Assembly (NCBI RefSeq): GCF_900199455.1
Contig: NZ_FZQR01000011.1
Coordinates: 1-64,000 of the forward strand
Direction: 5' to 3'
DNA length: 64,000 bases
Source of the DNA: Mesorhizobium carmichaelinearum
Lineage (GTDB): Bacteria; Pseudomonadota; Alphaproteobacteria; Rhizobiales; Rhizobiaceae
In this document: positions 14,335 through 23,313 of the stretch, piece by piece
Layout of the letters: every line of letters starts with the position of its first letter
Position numbering within the stretch: the stretch's first letter is position 1
Notes under the pieces: generated by a model
The model's input: only the letters and a program-made list of their open reading frames with translations
The model's database searches: none
What the model was told of the DNA's origin: nothing
Translations under genes and position numbers: made by a program

Positions 14335-16404
14335 ATGTCGCAGCAGCCGGTGCATACCGTTTCAGGCAAGCTTATCCTGCTGATCAAAGCCGGCTATTGG
14401 CTGGCGCTGCTGATCATTGCCGCCATGGTGGCGGCGTCCTTCGTCCTGCTGCAGCAGACGATGGCCACGCAGCAGCATAACCACACCTTGCTCGACATCG
14501 TCGGCACACAGAAGACATTGTCGCAGCGCATCGTCTTCCTGGCCAGCGAAACGGGTGCCGCCTCGCGTGACAAGCAGCCGGCGCTGGTCAGCGCGCTCAA
14601 GCAGGCGACGGCGGAGTTCGAGACCAACTACGACCTGCTGCTCAAGCAGACCGGCGCGGATCCTGAATCGCCCGCCAAGCTCGATGCGAAGTCGATAGAC
14701 AGCGTGCTTTTCGCCAAGCCCTTCCATCTCGACTACTTCTCCGTCGGGCTGATCGCCAATGGCGACCGCCTGATCTCAGCCCTTGAATCGCGACTCAATC
14801 TCGACAATGAGGGCTACAAGGGCGGCGCCGAACGCGTGAACCTCGATGCCTCGGTCGCCAATGCCACCTTGTCGGGCTATGCAGCCCTTGGCCAGCGCAT
14901 CAGCGCCGAAGCCGACGAGCGTTCCGAAAAGCTGCTCGCCCTGCACCGCACGCTGTTCTACGCCACACTCGGCGTCATCTTGCTGGTGGCGCTGTTCATC
15001 TTCAGGCCGATGTCCAATGCGATCCTGCGCAAGACGCGGGAACTGGTCGATGCGCGCAATTCGATGGCCTTCATCGCGGTTCATGACGGCCTGACCGGTC
15101 TGCACAACCGCACCTTCCTGACCGATCATTTCGACACGCTGATCAAGGGTGCGCATCGCCGGCGCGAACGCCTGGCCGTCGTCCAGCTCGACCTCGACCG
15201 CTTCAAGCAGATCAACGATACGCTCGGCCACGCCGCCGGCGACTATGTCCTGGTCGTCACGGCACAGCGCATGCGCGATTCCTGCCGGGCGTCGGATCTG
15301 TGCGCGCGGCTCGGTGGCGACGAATTCGTGATGATCCTCAATGGAGCGGGCAGCACCGAAGACATCAACATGCTCGCACGGCGCATCCTGGCGCACATCA
15401 ACGAGCCGATCGTCTTCCAGGGCACCACCATTCTTCCGGGCGCCAGCGGTGGCATCGCTGTCTATCCGATCGATGCCGACAATGCGCAGGACTTGCTCGT
15501 CCATGCCGATCTGGCGCTTTACTCCGCCAAGAAAATGGGCGGCGGCAACTTCTCGTTCTTCTCGGAGGAACTGCGCCGCGAGCTCGACTACCGCAAGCAG
15601 CTCGAGCACGACATCAAGGTCGCCATAGCCGAGCGGGCATTCCAGGTCTATTTCCAGCCGCAGGTCTCCTTGACCGACGGCACGATCAGCGGCATCGAAG
15701 CCCTGGTGCGATGGAACCATCACGAGCGTGGCATGATCTCGCCAGGCGAATTCATTCCGGTCGCCGAGAAATGCGGCTTCATGCCGGAGATCGGCCGCAT
15801 CGTGATCAGCAAGGCGATCAACGAGGCCGCCGAATGGAACCGTGCTGGGATTGCCTTCGGCCGGCTTGCCGTCAATGTCTCGGGCACCGAGCTGCGCGAG
15901 CACGATTTCGATGCGTTTCTGTTCGAGACGCTGGAAAAGGCCGGCCTGCCACCGCAGAAACTGTCGCTGGAAATCGTCGAATCCGTCATCCTGGACGACG
16001 AGAAGACAGGTATAGCGGCGAAGCTGCGTCACATCCGGGCGGCAGGCGTCCATCTGGAACTCGATGATTTCGGCACCGGTTATGCGTCGCTCAGCCACGT
16101 CAATCCCAACGAGATCGATCGGCTCAAGATCGACCGCCGCTTCGTCCAGAACATCCATGAGAATGGCGACAACTCGAAGATCGTGCGCGCCATCACCGAG
16201 CTTGCCCGCGGCCTCGGCATCTCCATCGTCGCCGAGGGCGCTGAAACCGAAGCCGAACTCGATTCGCTGATGGCAATCGGCTGCGACCAGGTGCAGGGCT
16301 ATTCCATCGCCTTCCCGATGCCGCAGGACAAGGCGCTGGAATGGCTGACCGCCCGCATGCCGAAGAAGGCCAAACTACGGGTCTTGCAGGGCAGCCTGGC
16401 GTAA
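14335..16404 (+). CDS. Membrane GGDEF-EAL cyclic-di-GMP enzyme
   Basis: This 689-residue protein makes or breaks cyclic di-GMP. Two transmembrane helices (about residues 13-39 and 207-223) bracket a periplasmic sensor containing GTQKTLSQRIVFLA, like the PilJ-type input domain. The GGDEF domain has an intact GGDEF (327-331) and an RxxD inhibitory site, RASD (318-321), exactly five residues before it. The EAL domain has EAL (455-457), NVSGTEL and DDFGTGY (577-583). All catalytic motifs look intact, so both activities are possible. I chose ATG 14335 (MSQQPVH) because the first membrane helix follows directly; the upstream frame is noncoding. Confidence 0.9.
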   Translation: MSQQPVHTVSGKLILLIKAGYWLALLIIAAMVAASFVLLQQTMATQQHNHTLLDIVGTQKTLSQRIVFLASETGAASRDKQPALVSALKQATAEFETNYDLLLKQTGADPESPAKLDAKSIDSVLFAKPFHLDYFSVGLIANGDRLISALESRLNLDNEGYKGGAERVNLDASVANATLSGYAALGQRISAEADERSEKLLALHRTLFYATLGVILLVALFIFRPMSNAILRKTRELVDARNSMAFIAVHDGLTGLHNRTFLTDHFDTLIKGAHRRRERLAVVQLDLDRFKQINDTLGHAAGDYVLVVTAQRMRDSCRASDLCARLGGDEFVMILNGAGSTEDINMLARRILAHINEPIVFQGTTILPGASGGIAVYPIDADNAQDLLVHADLALYSAKKMGGGNFSFFSEELRRELDYRKQLEHDIKVAIAERAFQVYFQPQVSLTDGTISGIEALVRWNHHERGMISPGEFIPVAEKCGFMPEIGRIVISKAINEAAEWNRAGIAFGRLAVNVSGTELREHDFDAFLFETLEKAGLPPQKLSLEIVESVILDDEKTGIAAKLRHIRAAGVHLELDDFGTGYASLSHVNPNEIDRLKIDRRFVQNIHENGDNSKIVRAITELARGLGISIVAEGAETEAELDSLMAIGCDQVQGYSIAFPMPQDKALEWLTARMPKKAKLRVLQGSLA

Positions 16405-16470
16405 CGGCCCGGCTTGACAACCAACCGCCGAAATGGCGGCCTGTCGCCAGTGCAACCGGATGTGCGGCTT

Positions 16471-17210
16471 ATGACATTCTTTCGGTTTGTCCTGGCCGCC
16501 ATGTTGATGTCCGCATGGCCGGCCTATGCGGCGCATCGCACCATCTATCTCACCTTCGACGATGGCCCGCTGAATGGCACCAGCAATATCCTCGACGTGC
16601 TGGCGGCAGAACAGGTTCCGGCAACGCTGTTCATGGTCGGCATGCATGCCGAGGCCAGTGCGTCCAACAAGGCGCTGGTGCGGCGCGCCAAGGCGATGCC
16701 GCTGGTGACGGTCGGCAACCACAGCTACAGCCACGCCTACAATCACTACCGGCACTTCTACGGTGACACGGAAGGCGTGGTTGCCGACATGCTCAAGGCG
16801 AATGCCGTACTGGGCCTGAAGCCCGCAGTGCATGCGCGCCTGCCGGGGCGCGATGTGTTCCGGCTGCCTTCGATGTCAAGGACGACAACTCGCTCGGCCC
16901 CGCACAAGCCGGGCGCGAGGATCTCGACTACGAGTTCGTCGCCGCTTCCGGCTTTTATCTTTATGGCTGGGACCATGAATGGGTGCACAAGGACAGCGGC
17001 GAGCCGGTTCAGAGCGTCGACCATCTGGTCAGCGAGATCGATCATCTGTTCGGCTATGGCCATTTCGCCAAGCCGGGCAAGTTGATCCTCCTGATGCATG
17101 ACGAGATGTTCCAGGACAGTTTTGACGGCAAGACGAAGCTGACCAGCCTGGTCACCGCGCTGAAGCTGCGCCACTACGCCTTTGGAACGATCCCGAGCTA
17201 TGACAACTGA
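16471..17210 (+). pseudogene. Polysaccharide deacetylase with a frameshift
   Basis: The first part (from ATG 16471) has a signal peptide (residues 1-20) and NodB-homology motifs TFDDGP (residues 28-33) and HSYSH. Around 16865-16875 the reading frame breaks: the original frame degenerates into a Ser/Arg/Thr-rich tail ending at 17085, while homologous sequence (FDVKDDNSLG and later LILLMHDEMFQDSFDG) continues in another frame to 17210. The join needs a one-base correction in the CTGCCTTCG stretch. The gene is either a young pseudogene or a sequencing error. If intact it would encode a secreted carbohydrate esterase family 4 enzyme of about 245 residues. Confidence 0.8.
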
Positions 17211-17228
17211 GCCAATGGCCCGGTATTC

Positions 17229-17657
17229 CTAGTTCTCGACATTGTCGCGCAATGCCGCCAACACCTGAGCAAACTCCGCCAGACGCTCATCGGGCAGTCC
17301 TTTGCGAAGCCGCTTGTCGAAGACAAGCGCGGCCTGCCGCAATTTTTCGAACAGTGCTTCTCCCGCTTCTGTTAATTCGACGAGATGGACCCTTCGGTTC
17401 ACAGGATCGCGGCGGCGCGTCAGCAGGCCCTGCGCTTCCATCGCGTTGAGGTGGTGGGTCAGCGTCGCGCCCTGTATGCCGATCATGCCGGCAAGTTCGC
17501 GCTGATTGGCGAGCTCGCTCGACTTGACAGACAGCAACGTCAGCCAGACGGGCAATGTCCCGCCCGCTTCGACCAAAGCGGCGTCAAAGGCTTGGGCAAC
17601 AAGCTTGGCGGTGCGGCCGAGATTCATGCCGACTGGCGGGCGTTCAAAAGGCGTCAT
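17229..17657 (-). CDS. MarR family transcriptional regulator
   Basis: This 142-residue regulator has the MarR winged helix: LANQRELAGMIGIQGATLTH (about residues 49-68) and the wing RRDPVNRRVH. It diverges from the small membrane protein at 17775, so it probably represses that gene. The intergenic region is AT-rich and contains repeated ATCTAA motifs that may be its operator. The ligand is unknown. Confidence 0.86.
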   Translation of the reverse strand: MTPFERPPVGMNLGRTAKLVAQAFDAALVEAGGTLPVWLTLLSVKSSELANQRELAGMIGIQGATLTHHLNAMEAQGLLTRRRDPVNRRVHLVELTEAGEALFEKLRQAALVFDKRLRKGLPDERLAEFAQVLAALRDNVEN

Positions 17658-17710
17658 TGCTCGACACTAGCCGGTGTCCCCGGCAGATGGAACTCGCTCT
17701 CGTTTATACA

Positions 17711-17742
17711 TTGACATCTAATAATTCGATATCTAACTATAT
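17711..17742 (+). promoter_or_regulatory. Promoter and candidate operator of the MarR/membrane protein pair
   Basis: TTGACA (17711-17716) is a perfect -35 hexamer; an AT-rich TAACTATAT stretch begins 17 bases later as a poor -10. ATCTAA occurs twice between them (17716 region and 17731 region), suggesting an overlapping repressor site. The -10 match is weak, so the exact promoter is uncertain. Confidence 0.4.
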
Positions 17743-17774
17743 GCGCAATGACGAACGAAAGAGGAAATCCGGTC

Positions 17775-18182
17775 ATGCAATATGTCTACATCGTCGTCAT
17801 CGGTCTTCATGTCCTGGCAGGCGTATTCTGGGCCGGCACCACGGTCACGCTGGCGCGCGATCCCGAGATCCGGGCCGAGCGCTTCATCCGGCCTCAGTTG
17901 GGCGCTGCCGGCATGGTTTTCCTGACCGGGGCGCTGCTGTGGTATTTCTTCCACGGCGCCTATTTTGGCTCGACGGAGATGGTCCTGGCGCTTGGCATTC
18001 TGACCGCTTTCGCCGCCGCCGGCGTACTCGGCGCCATGGTCAGGGCGCCCAGCCAGCGGCTTGCCGGCGCGAGTGCGGAAACCGAGACGCAACTGCGCGT
18101 GAGAATGGCGACGGGCGAACGCATTGCCGCGCGGCTGCTGGCCATCACGGTGCTGTGCATGGCTGTCGCCAGGATGTTCTAA
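17775..18182 (+). CDS. Four-helix membrane protein under MarR control
   Basis: This 135-residue inner-membrane protein has about four hydrophobic helices (residues 3-22, 46-64, 73-92 and 112-132). It begins MQYVYIVVIGLHVLAGVFWAG, given in part: the HVLAGVFWAG pattern resembles small CopD/DUF2269-like haem or copper membrane proteins. GAGGAAA lies 8 bases before the ATG at 17775; a start 27 bases earlier lacks one. The divergent MarR gene suggests inducible expression. Function is not assigned. Confidence 0.72.
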   Translation: MQYVYIVVIGLHVLAGVFWAGTTVTLARDPEIRAERFIRPQLGAAGMVFLTGALLWYFFHGAYFGSTEMVLALGILTAFAAAGVLGAMVRAPSQRLAGASAETETQLRVRMATGERIAARLLAITVLCMAVARMF

Positions 18183-18243
18183 ACATCGCCCGCACCGCAA
18201 ACTCAGAGATCGCACGCTATCGGCGATGAGCCAATGACGTGCG

Positions 18244-18299
18244 GGCGCGCGGCCAGGTCGGCATACACGGGCTCTCGTATGCAGGTCCGACCGCGCGCC
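18244..18299. terminator. Hairpin between convergent genes
   Basis: GGCGCGCGG (18244-18252) pairs perfectly with CCGCGCGCC (18291-18299), and GCATAC pairs with GTATGC inside, leaving an internal loop. There is no T run. It lies between the membrane protein and the oppositely oriented PhyH gene and may limit read-through. Confidence 0.4.
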
Positions 18300-18324
18300 A
18301 CCAATGCGGATCGTTGCCCCACCT

Positions 18325-19518
18325 TCAGGTCAGCTTCTTGCGCGCCTGCTTCTCCAGCGCCTCCACGAAGACGGCCGGTCCCCAACCTGCATCCAGCGCG
18401 CGATGGAAAAGCGCCTGCTGTGTTTCCGGCGCAAGGCCGCCGAGCGGCGGGTCGCGATCGAGATTGGTCGGAAAGGAATAGCCTTCCGCCGACGACGCTA
18501 TGGCATTGTCAACCGCCTGCTTGGTCAGGCTGCCGTCGCCAAGCATGCGCTGGACAATTGGATAGAGGGCCGCGCTCATGCGGGTCCGGTCCACACTCTC
18601 CATGGCGCGGCCATAGGCCGATGAGACCTGCAACAGATTCGCCATGCGCTGGATGTCAGCCGACCGGTTGGTGCCGGCGGCATGGAACAGCGCCGGATTG
18701 AAGAACGCAGCATCGCCCTTTTTTAGGGGCAGTTGAACATGGTGCTCGGTGAAATAGGCTTGGAATTCGGGGCTGTTCATTGCCAGGTATCCAGACAGAT
18801 AGGTCTGCGAATAAGGCAGGTAAAGCGTCGGGCCGCTCTCCACCGGCATGTCGCAATGAGCGACGGCGCCCTGCAGCGTCAGCACGGGCGAAATCCGGTG
18901 GACGTGCACCGGATAGCGTTCGATGACCGAGGCGGTCTGGAACCCGAGATGATAGTCCCGGTGCGCCGACTGCGATGCGCCGCCCGGCCTGACATTGTTC
19001 ACCTGGGACGTGAGCTGATAGGCTGGACCGAGCCAAGCTTCCGAGATCAATGCGATAATATCGTTGCTGTAATAGGAGGCAAAGGTTGCGGGATCGCGCA
19101 GGCAAAGCTTTTCCAGCGCGTTCCACACCCGGTCGTTGGCGCCGGGCTTGGCAAAATGGTCACCGCCGCCTGCCCCGGCCGCGCGCTCCTCGGCGATGAT
19201 GGCGTTGAAGGCTTCGGTGGCGGCATCGACTGGAGCGACATCCTCGAAGGCGCCGCGAAAGACGACGACACCCGGGCCGTCGGTCATCGCCTCGACCCAC
19301 TCGACAAGAAGCGCCTTGCGCCGGGCCGGATCGCCGGCGGCCGCGCGCACCGAAGCGCCGTCGTAGATCAGCACATTCATCTGCACCTCGGACGCAAACG
19401 GATAGTCCGCCAGCTTCGTGGTCCGTTGCGTCGACGCCGCGAAATCGTCGATGCTGCACATATCGGCGGTTAGCCAGACACGATCGGATCTGAGCTTGGC
19501 AAAATTGTCGGCCTTCAC
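18325..19518 (-). CDS. Phytanoyl-CoA dioxygenase (PhyH) family protein
   Basis: This 397-residue protein has the PhyH 2-oxoglutarate/Fe(II) oxygenase pattern: His186 and Asp188 in AHRDYH, and a distal His279 in ALFHAAGTNRS followed by an arginine. It is longer than phytanoyl-CoA hydroxylase, and its substrate is unknown. I chose the GTG at 19518 because GAGGAGG lies 6 bases upstream; a longer open frame runs into the neighbouring regulator's promoter. It diverges from a LacI-type gene whose effector domain is of the sugar-binding type, so a carbohydrate- or polyol-related substrate is a fair guess. Confidence 0.82.
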   Translation of the reverse strand: MKADNFAKLRSDRVWLTADMCSIDDFAASTQRTTKLADYPFASEVQMNVLIYDGASVRAAAGDPARRKALLVEWVEAMTDGPGVVVFRGAFEDVAPVDAATEAFNAIIAEERAAGAGGGDHFAKPGANDRVWNALEKLCLRDPATFASYYSNDIIALISEAWLGPAYQLTSQVNNVRPGGASQSAHRDYHLGFQTASVIERYPVHVHRISPVLTLQGAVAHCDMPVESGPTLYLPYSQTYLSGYLAMNSPEFQAYFTEHHVQLPLKKGDAAFFNPALFHAAGTNRSADIQRMANLLQVSSAYGRAMESVDRTRMSAALYPIVQRMLGDGSLTKQAVDNAIASSAEGYSFPTNLDRDPPLGGLAPETQQALFHRALDAGWGPAVFVEALEKQARKKLT

Positions 19519-19592
19519 GGCATCCTCCTCATGGTCTTGTTTCGACTGAATGGCGGAAGTATAGCTTTGGCTGAGAGGTGGCATACGGCTGA

Positions 19593-19613
19593 AACACCTC
19601 AAAAACACCTCAA
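19593..19613. promoter_or_regulatory. Tandem ACACCTCAA repeats between PhyH and LacI-type genes
   Basis: ACACCTCAA occurs twice in tandem with an 11-base period in the 113-base gap between the divergent genes. One helical turn spacing suits a dimeric regulator or polymerase. It is a candidate site for the adjacent LacI-family protein, though classic LacI sites are palindromes. Confidence 0.35.
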
Positions 19614-19631
19614 GATCGGTCGAGACGGCTG

Positions 19632-20651
19632 ATGTCGCATCCATTCTTGGTGAAGGACATCGCCCAGCAGGCCGGTGTCAGCATCGCCACGGTCGACCGT
19701 GTCCTGCATGGGCGCGGTGGCGTGCGCCAACACACCATCCGCCGCATCGAACAGGCGATCCACGAACTGGAAACGCAACGCTCCCAACTCGGTCTGTCGG
19801 GCCGCAAATTCATTCTCGACCTCGTCATGGAAGCTCCGCTGCGCTTCACGGAAGCGGTGCGCGCCGCGCTGGAGGCCGAGATGCCGGGCCTCCACCCGGC
19901 CGTGTTCCGGGCGCGCCACCACCTTGCCGAGATGCGTGCGGTCGCGAACACTGTCTCCCTGCTTGACGCGATCGCCCGTCGCGGCAGCAACGGCATTTTT
20001 CTGAAGGCGCCGGACGTGCCCGAAGTAGCGGCCGCGGTGGACCGGGTCGTCCAGTCGGGAATACCTGTCGTGACACTCGTCACCGATCTGCCGAACAGCC
20101 GGAGGCTGGCCTATGTCGGCGTCGACAACCGCACCGCCGGCGAAACGGCTGCCTATCTGATCGGCGCATGGCTAGGTGGACGTCGTGCCGATGTCCTTGT
20201 CACCTTGAGCAGCAACCGCTTCCGGGGCGAGGAGGAGCGCGAAATCGGCTTTCGCCGCGCCTTGCGCGAAAACTTTCCCGCCCTTGGAATCATCGACATT
20301 AGCGAAGGACACGGCATCGATCGCGCGACGGGCGACCTGGTCCGCACCGCGTTGACACATCATCCCGACATTGCTGCCGTATATTCCATCGGCGGCGGAA
20401 ACGCCTCCATCGTGCAGGCGTTCGCCGACATGAAACGGCCCTGCCTTGTGTTCGTCGGCCACGATCTCGATACCGACAATCTTAGCTTGCTGCGAAGCCG
20501 ACGCATCTCGGCCGTGCTGCATCACGACCTCAGGCAAGACATGCGCACGGCCTGCCTCCACATCATGCGGGCACAGGGCGCGCTGCCGAAATCGGTCGCG
20601 CCGGGCGCGTCCAACATCCAGATCATCACACCGTTCAACATGCCAGGCTGA
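19632..20651 (+). CDS. LacI family transcriptional regulator
   Basis: This 339-residue protein has the LacI helix-turn-helix (VKDIAQQAGVSIATVDRVLH, residues 7-26) and hinge, followed by a periplasmic-binding-protein type effector domain of the ribose/PBP4 class (residues 60-335, including GVDNRTAGETAAYLIG). It probably controls the divergent PhyH gene in response to a sugar or polyol. The ATG at 19632 has a poor ribosome site. No sugar-transport genes lie next to it, which is unusual for the family. Confidence 0.9.
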   Translation: MSHPFLVKDIAQQAGVSIATVDRVLHGRGGVRQHTIRRIEQAIHELETQRSQLGLSGRKFILDLVMEAPLRFTEAVRAALEAEMPGLHPAVFRARHHLAEMRAVANTVSLLDAIARRGSNGIFLKAPDVPEVAAAVDRVVQSGIPVVTLVTDLPNSRRLAYVGVDNRTAGETAAYLIGAWLGGRRADVLVTLSSNRFRGEEEREIGFRRALRENFPALGIIDISEGHGIDRATGDLVRTALTHHPDIAAVYSIGGGNASIVQAFADMKRPCLVFVGHDLDTDNLSLLRSRRISAVLHHDLRQDMRTACLHIMRAQGALPKSVAPGASNIQIITPFNMPG

Positions 20652-20661
20652 GCGGGCCGTA

Positions 20662-22707
20662 TTAGATCCGCAAGCCGAACCTTATCCCGTCATAGATGGC
20701 GGCGTGGATGTTGCGCGAGGCGACGGCATCGCCGATCCTGAACAGCACGAAGCCGCCTTGCGGGTTGCGCGCCGGAAAGATATCGCCGCCGCCCACCAGA
20801 CGTTCGTAATCGACGGCGCCGCCATTCGTCGAAAGCGGTTTCAGGCTGAGGTAGAGATCGTCGAGCGGCGCCGTGCCATGCTCGACCACCACCTGGTCGA
20901 CCCGGCGCTCGCCACGCCAGCCATCGGCAAAGTCGGAAGCGAGTTCGGCGACCAGCTGATTGCCTTCGCGCCGCACCGAGCGCAGGCGCGTGTTGATGGT
21001 GATGGTGACGCCCTTTTCCTGGAAGGCGCGCATATACGGCACGTGGTTCATGCCGCCCATTTCAGGGGCAAAGAAACGCTCCGGCGAAACCAGTTCCAGC
21101 CTTGCACCGCTGTTGGCGATCAACTCGGCCGCGCCCATGCCCTGATGGCCGCCATTGTCGTCGAAGAGCAGAACGTTATCGGCCGGCTTGACGCTGCCGG
21201 CCATGATGTCCCAGCTCGAAGTGACGAGATTGTCGCCCACCGTCAGCGGCGGGTTTTGCGGCAGGCCGCCGGTGGCGACGATAACCACATCGGGCGCCAG
21301 CGCCAGAACATCGTCCTTTTCCGCCCAGGTGTCGTAGCGGATCTCGACGCCGAGCCGGTCGAGTTCGGCCAGCCGCCAGTCGATGATGCCGATCAATTCC
21401 TTGCGGCGCGGATTTTGCGTCGCCAGCCGTACCTGGCCGCCCGCTTGCGACGATGCTTCCAGGATCGTGACCTGATGGCCGCGCTCGGCGGCGACACGCG
21501 CCGCCTCCAGCCCGCCGGCGCCGGCGCCGACGACGACGACCTTCCGCTTCGGCCCTTCGGTCTTGACGATGATGTGCGGAATCTCGGCCTCGCGGCCGGT
21601 CGCGGCATTGTGGACGCACAGCGCCTCTCCGCCTTCATAGATGCGGTCGAGACAGTAGGTGGCGCCGACACAGGGGCGGATCTCGTGCTCGCGGCCCTCC
21701 ATCACCTTCCTGATGATGTGCGGGTCGGCGATGTGCGCACGGGTCATGCCGACCATATCGAGCTTGCCGGTAGCGATCGCATGACGCGCGGTGGCGACGT
21801 CGGAAATGCGCGCCGCGTGGAAGGTCGGGAACTTTGTCGCCGCCCTCACCTCTCCGGCGAAATCAAGATGCGGCGAAGAGCGCATGCCGGTCACCGGAAT
21901 GACCTTGGTGAGTGCCGCGTCGCTTTCGATCGAACCGCGGATGATGTTGAGGAAATCGACCTTGCCGGAGCCGGCCAGCCGCCTGGCGATCTCGACGCCC
22001 TCTTCCTTTGACAGGCCTTTCTCGAAATCCTCATCGGCGACCATGCGGATGCCAACGACGAATTTTTCGCCGACCGCCGCGCGCACGGCATCCAGCACCA
22101 TGTTGGTGAAACGCAGGCGGTTGTCGAGTAAGCCGCCATATTCGTCATCGCGATGATTGGTGGCCGGCGACCAAAAGCCATCCATCAGATGGCCGTAGGC
22201 CTCGAACTCGATGCCGTCGAGGCCGGCGGCCTGGCAGCGTTGGGCGGCCGACGCATAGTCGGCAACGATGCGTTCGATGTCCCAGTCCTCGATGGTTTTC
22301 GGAAAAGCGCGGTGCGCCGGCTCGCGCACCGGCGAGGCCGACAGCACCGGCAGCCAGTCGGCCTTGTTCCAACCGGTTCGGCGGCCAAGATGGGTGATCT
22401 GGATCATCACCTTGCAGTCATGCTCGTGGCAAGCCTCGGTGAGTTCGCTGAGCCACGGCACGATGCGGTCGTCATAGACATGCAGATTGCCGAAGGCGGC
22501 AGGGCTGTCGCGCGAGACGATGGCCGAGCCGGCGGTCATGGTCAGCGCCATACCGCCTTTGGCCTTCTCGGCATGGTAGAGCCGGTAGCGTTGTTTCGGC
22601 ATGCCGTCCTCGGAATAGGCTGGCTCGTGGCTGGTCGACATCACCCGGTTCTTCAGCGTCAGATGCTTGAGCTGGTAGGGCTGGAGAAGCGGGTCGTTGC
22701 TGGTCAT
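20662..22707 (-). CDS. TMADH-like NADH:flavin oxidoreductase (N-methyl amine demethylase type)
   Basis: This 681-residue protein joins an Old Yellow Enzyme FMN barrel (residues 1-345) to a Rossmann FAD/NAD module (GAGAGGLEAARVAAERG, from residue 394). The family includes trimethylamine dehydrogenase, 2,4-dienoyl-CoA reductase and the rhizobial stachydrine/N-methylproline demethylases. The usual 4Fe-4S loop has Cys346, Cys352 and Cys364, but the second cysteine position is Ala349. This spacing is otherwise exactly that of TMADH. AGGAAG lies before the ATG. Demethylation of a methylated amine is the best inference, supported by the MttB-type gene 5 kb away, but 2,4-dienoyl-CoA reductase activity is possible. 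Confidence 0.8.
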   Translation of the reverse strand: MTSNDPLLQPYQLKHLTLKNRVMSTSHEPAYSEDGMPKQRYRLYHAEKAKGGMALTMTAGSAIVSRDSPAAFGNLHVYDDRIVPWLSELTEACHEHDCKVMIQITHLGRRTGWNKADWLPVLSASPVREPAHRAFPKTIEDWDIERIVADYASAAQRCQAAGLDGIEFEAYGHLMDGFWSPATNHRDDEYGGLLDNRLRFTNMVLDAVRAAVGEKFVVGIRMVADEDFEKGLSKEEGVEIARRLAGSGKVDFLNIIRGSIESDAALTKVIPVTGMRSSPHLDFAGEVRAATKFPTFHAARISDVATARHAIATGKLDMVGMTRAHIADPHIIRKVMEGREHEIRPCVGATYCLDRIYEGGEALCVHNAATGREAEIPHIIVKTEGPKRKVVVVGAGAGGLEAARVAAERGHQVTILEASSQAGGQVRLATQNPRRKELIGIIDWRLAELDRLGVEIRYDTWAEKDDVLALAPDVVIVATGGLPQNPPLTVGDNLVTSSWDIMAGSVKPADNVLLFDDNGGHQGMGAAELIANSGARLELVSPERFFAPEMGGMNHVPYMRAFQEKGVTITINTRLRSVRREGNQLVAELASDFADGWRGERRVDQVVVEHGTAPLDDLYLSLKPLSTNGGAVDYERLVGGGDIFPARNPQGGFVLFRIGDAVASRNIHAAIYDGIRFGLRI

Positions 22708-22844
22708 CGTCTTCCTGCTGTTTCAAATTGTGTGGGGCAGCACGCTGCTCCAGTTCCTATTTAGGCATCGGATTCGTCCGAAAACGGCTGCGTAGCTTTC
22801 GGTCCGGTGCTAAGGAGCGGCGAAAATTGAAAGAGATCCCGCTC

Positions 22845-23306
22845 ATGATCGATACCAAAACTCTCACCCAGCTCGGCGCGCACGTCGAGACGCCACAGAG
22901 CCCTGAACAGGCAGTCCTGGAGACGGTGCCGTTTACGCGCGGCGACGGTCCGCCGGCGATCGTGCGCTTCACCTGCCCGGAATTCACCTCGCTGTGCCCA
23001 GTGACCGGCCAGCCGGATTTCGCCCATATCGTCATCGACTACGCACCCGATGCGGCTCTGGTGGAATCGAAATCGCTGAAGCTATTCATGACCTCATTTC
23101 GCAACCACGGCGCCTTCCATGAAGACTGTACCGTCATGATCGGCCGCCGCATCGTGGCAGCAACCAAGCCGCTGTGGTTGCGCATAGGCGGCTATTGGTA
23201 TCCGCGCGGCGGCATTCCGATCGATGTGTTCTGGCAAACCGGCGCGCCACCGGAAGGCGTCTGGCTGCCGGAAACCGGTGTTGCGCCGTATCGCGGGCGC
23301 GGCTGA
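22845..23306 (+). CDS. queF: NADPH-dependent 7-cyano-7-deazaguanine reductase
   Basis: This 153-residue enzyme reduces preQ0 to preQ1 in queuosine tRNA modification. It is the short, unimodular QueF: catalytic Cys51 in SLCPVTGQPD with Asp58, and the NADPH motif ESKSLK (residues 74-79). The ATG at 22845 matches the family start; the frame is open upstream without homology. No other queuosine genes are adjacent. Confidence 0.95.
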   Translation: MIDTKTLTQLGAHVETPQSPEQAVLETVPFTRGDGPPAIVRFTCPEFTSLCPVTGQPDFAHIVIDYAPDAALVESKSLKLFMTSFRNHGAFHEDCTVMIGRRIVAATKPLWLRIGGYWYPRGGIPIDVFWQTGAPPEGVWLPETGVAPYRGRG

Positions 23307-23313
23307 CGGGGCG

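Noticed and set aside
20446..22011. Long plus-strand frame opposite the TMADH-like gene
   Set aside because: It overlaps the end of the LacI-type gene and the antisense of a well-conserved enzyme. No motif supports it.
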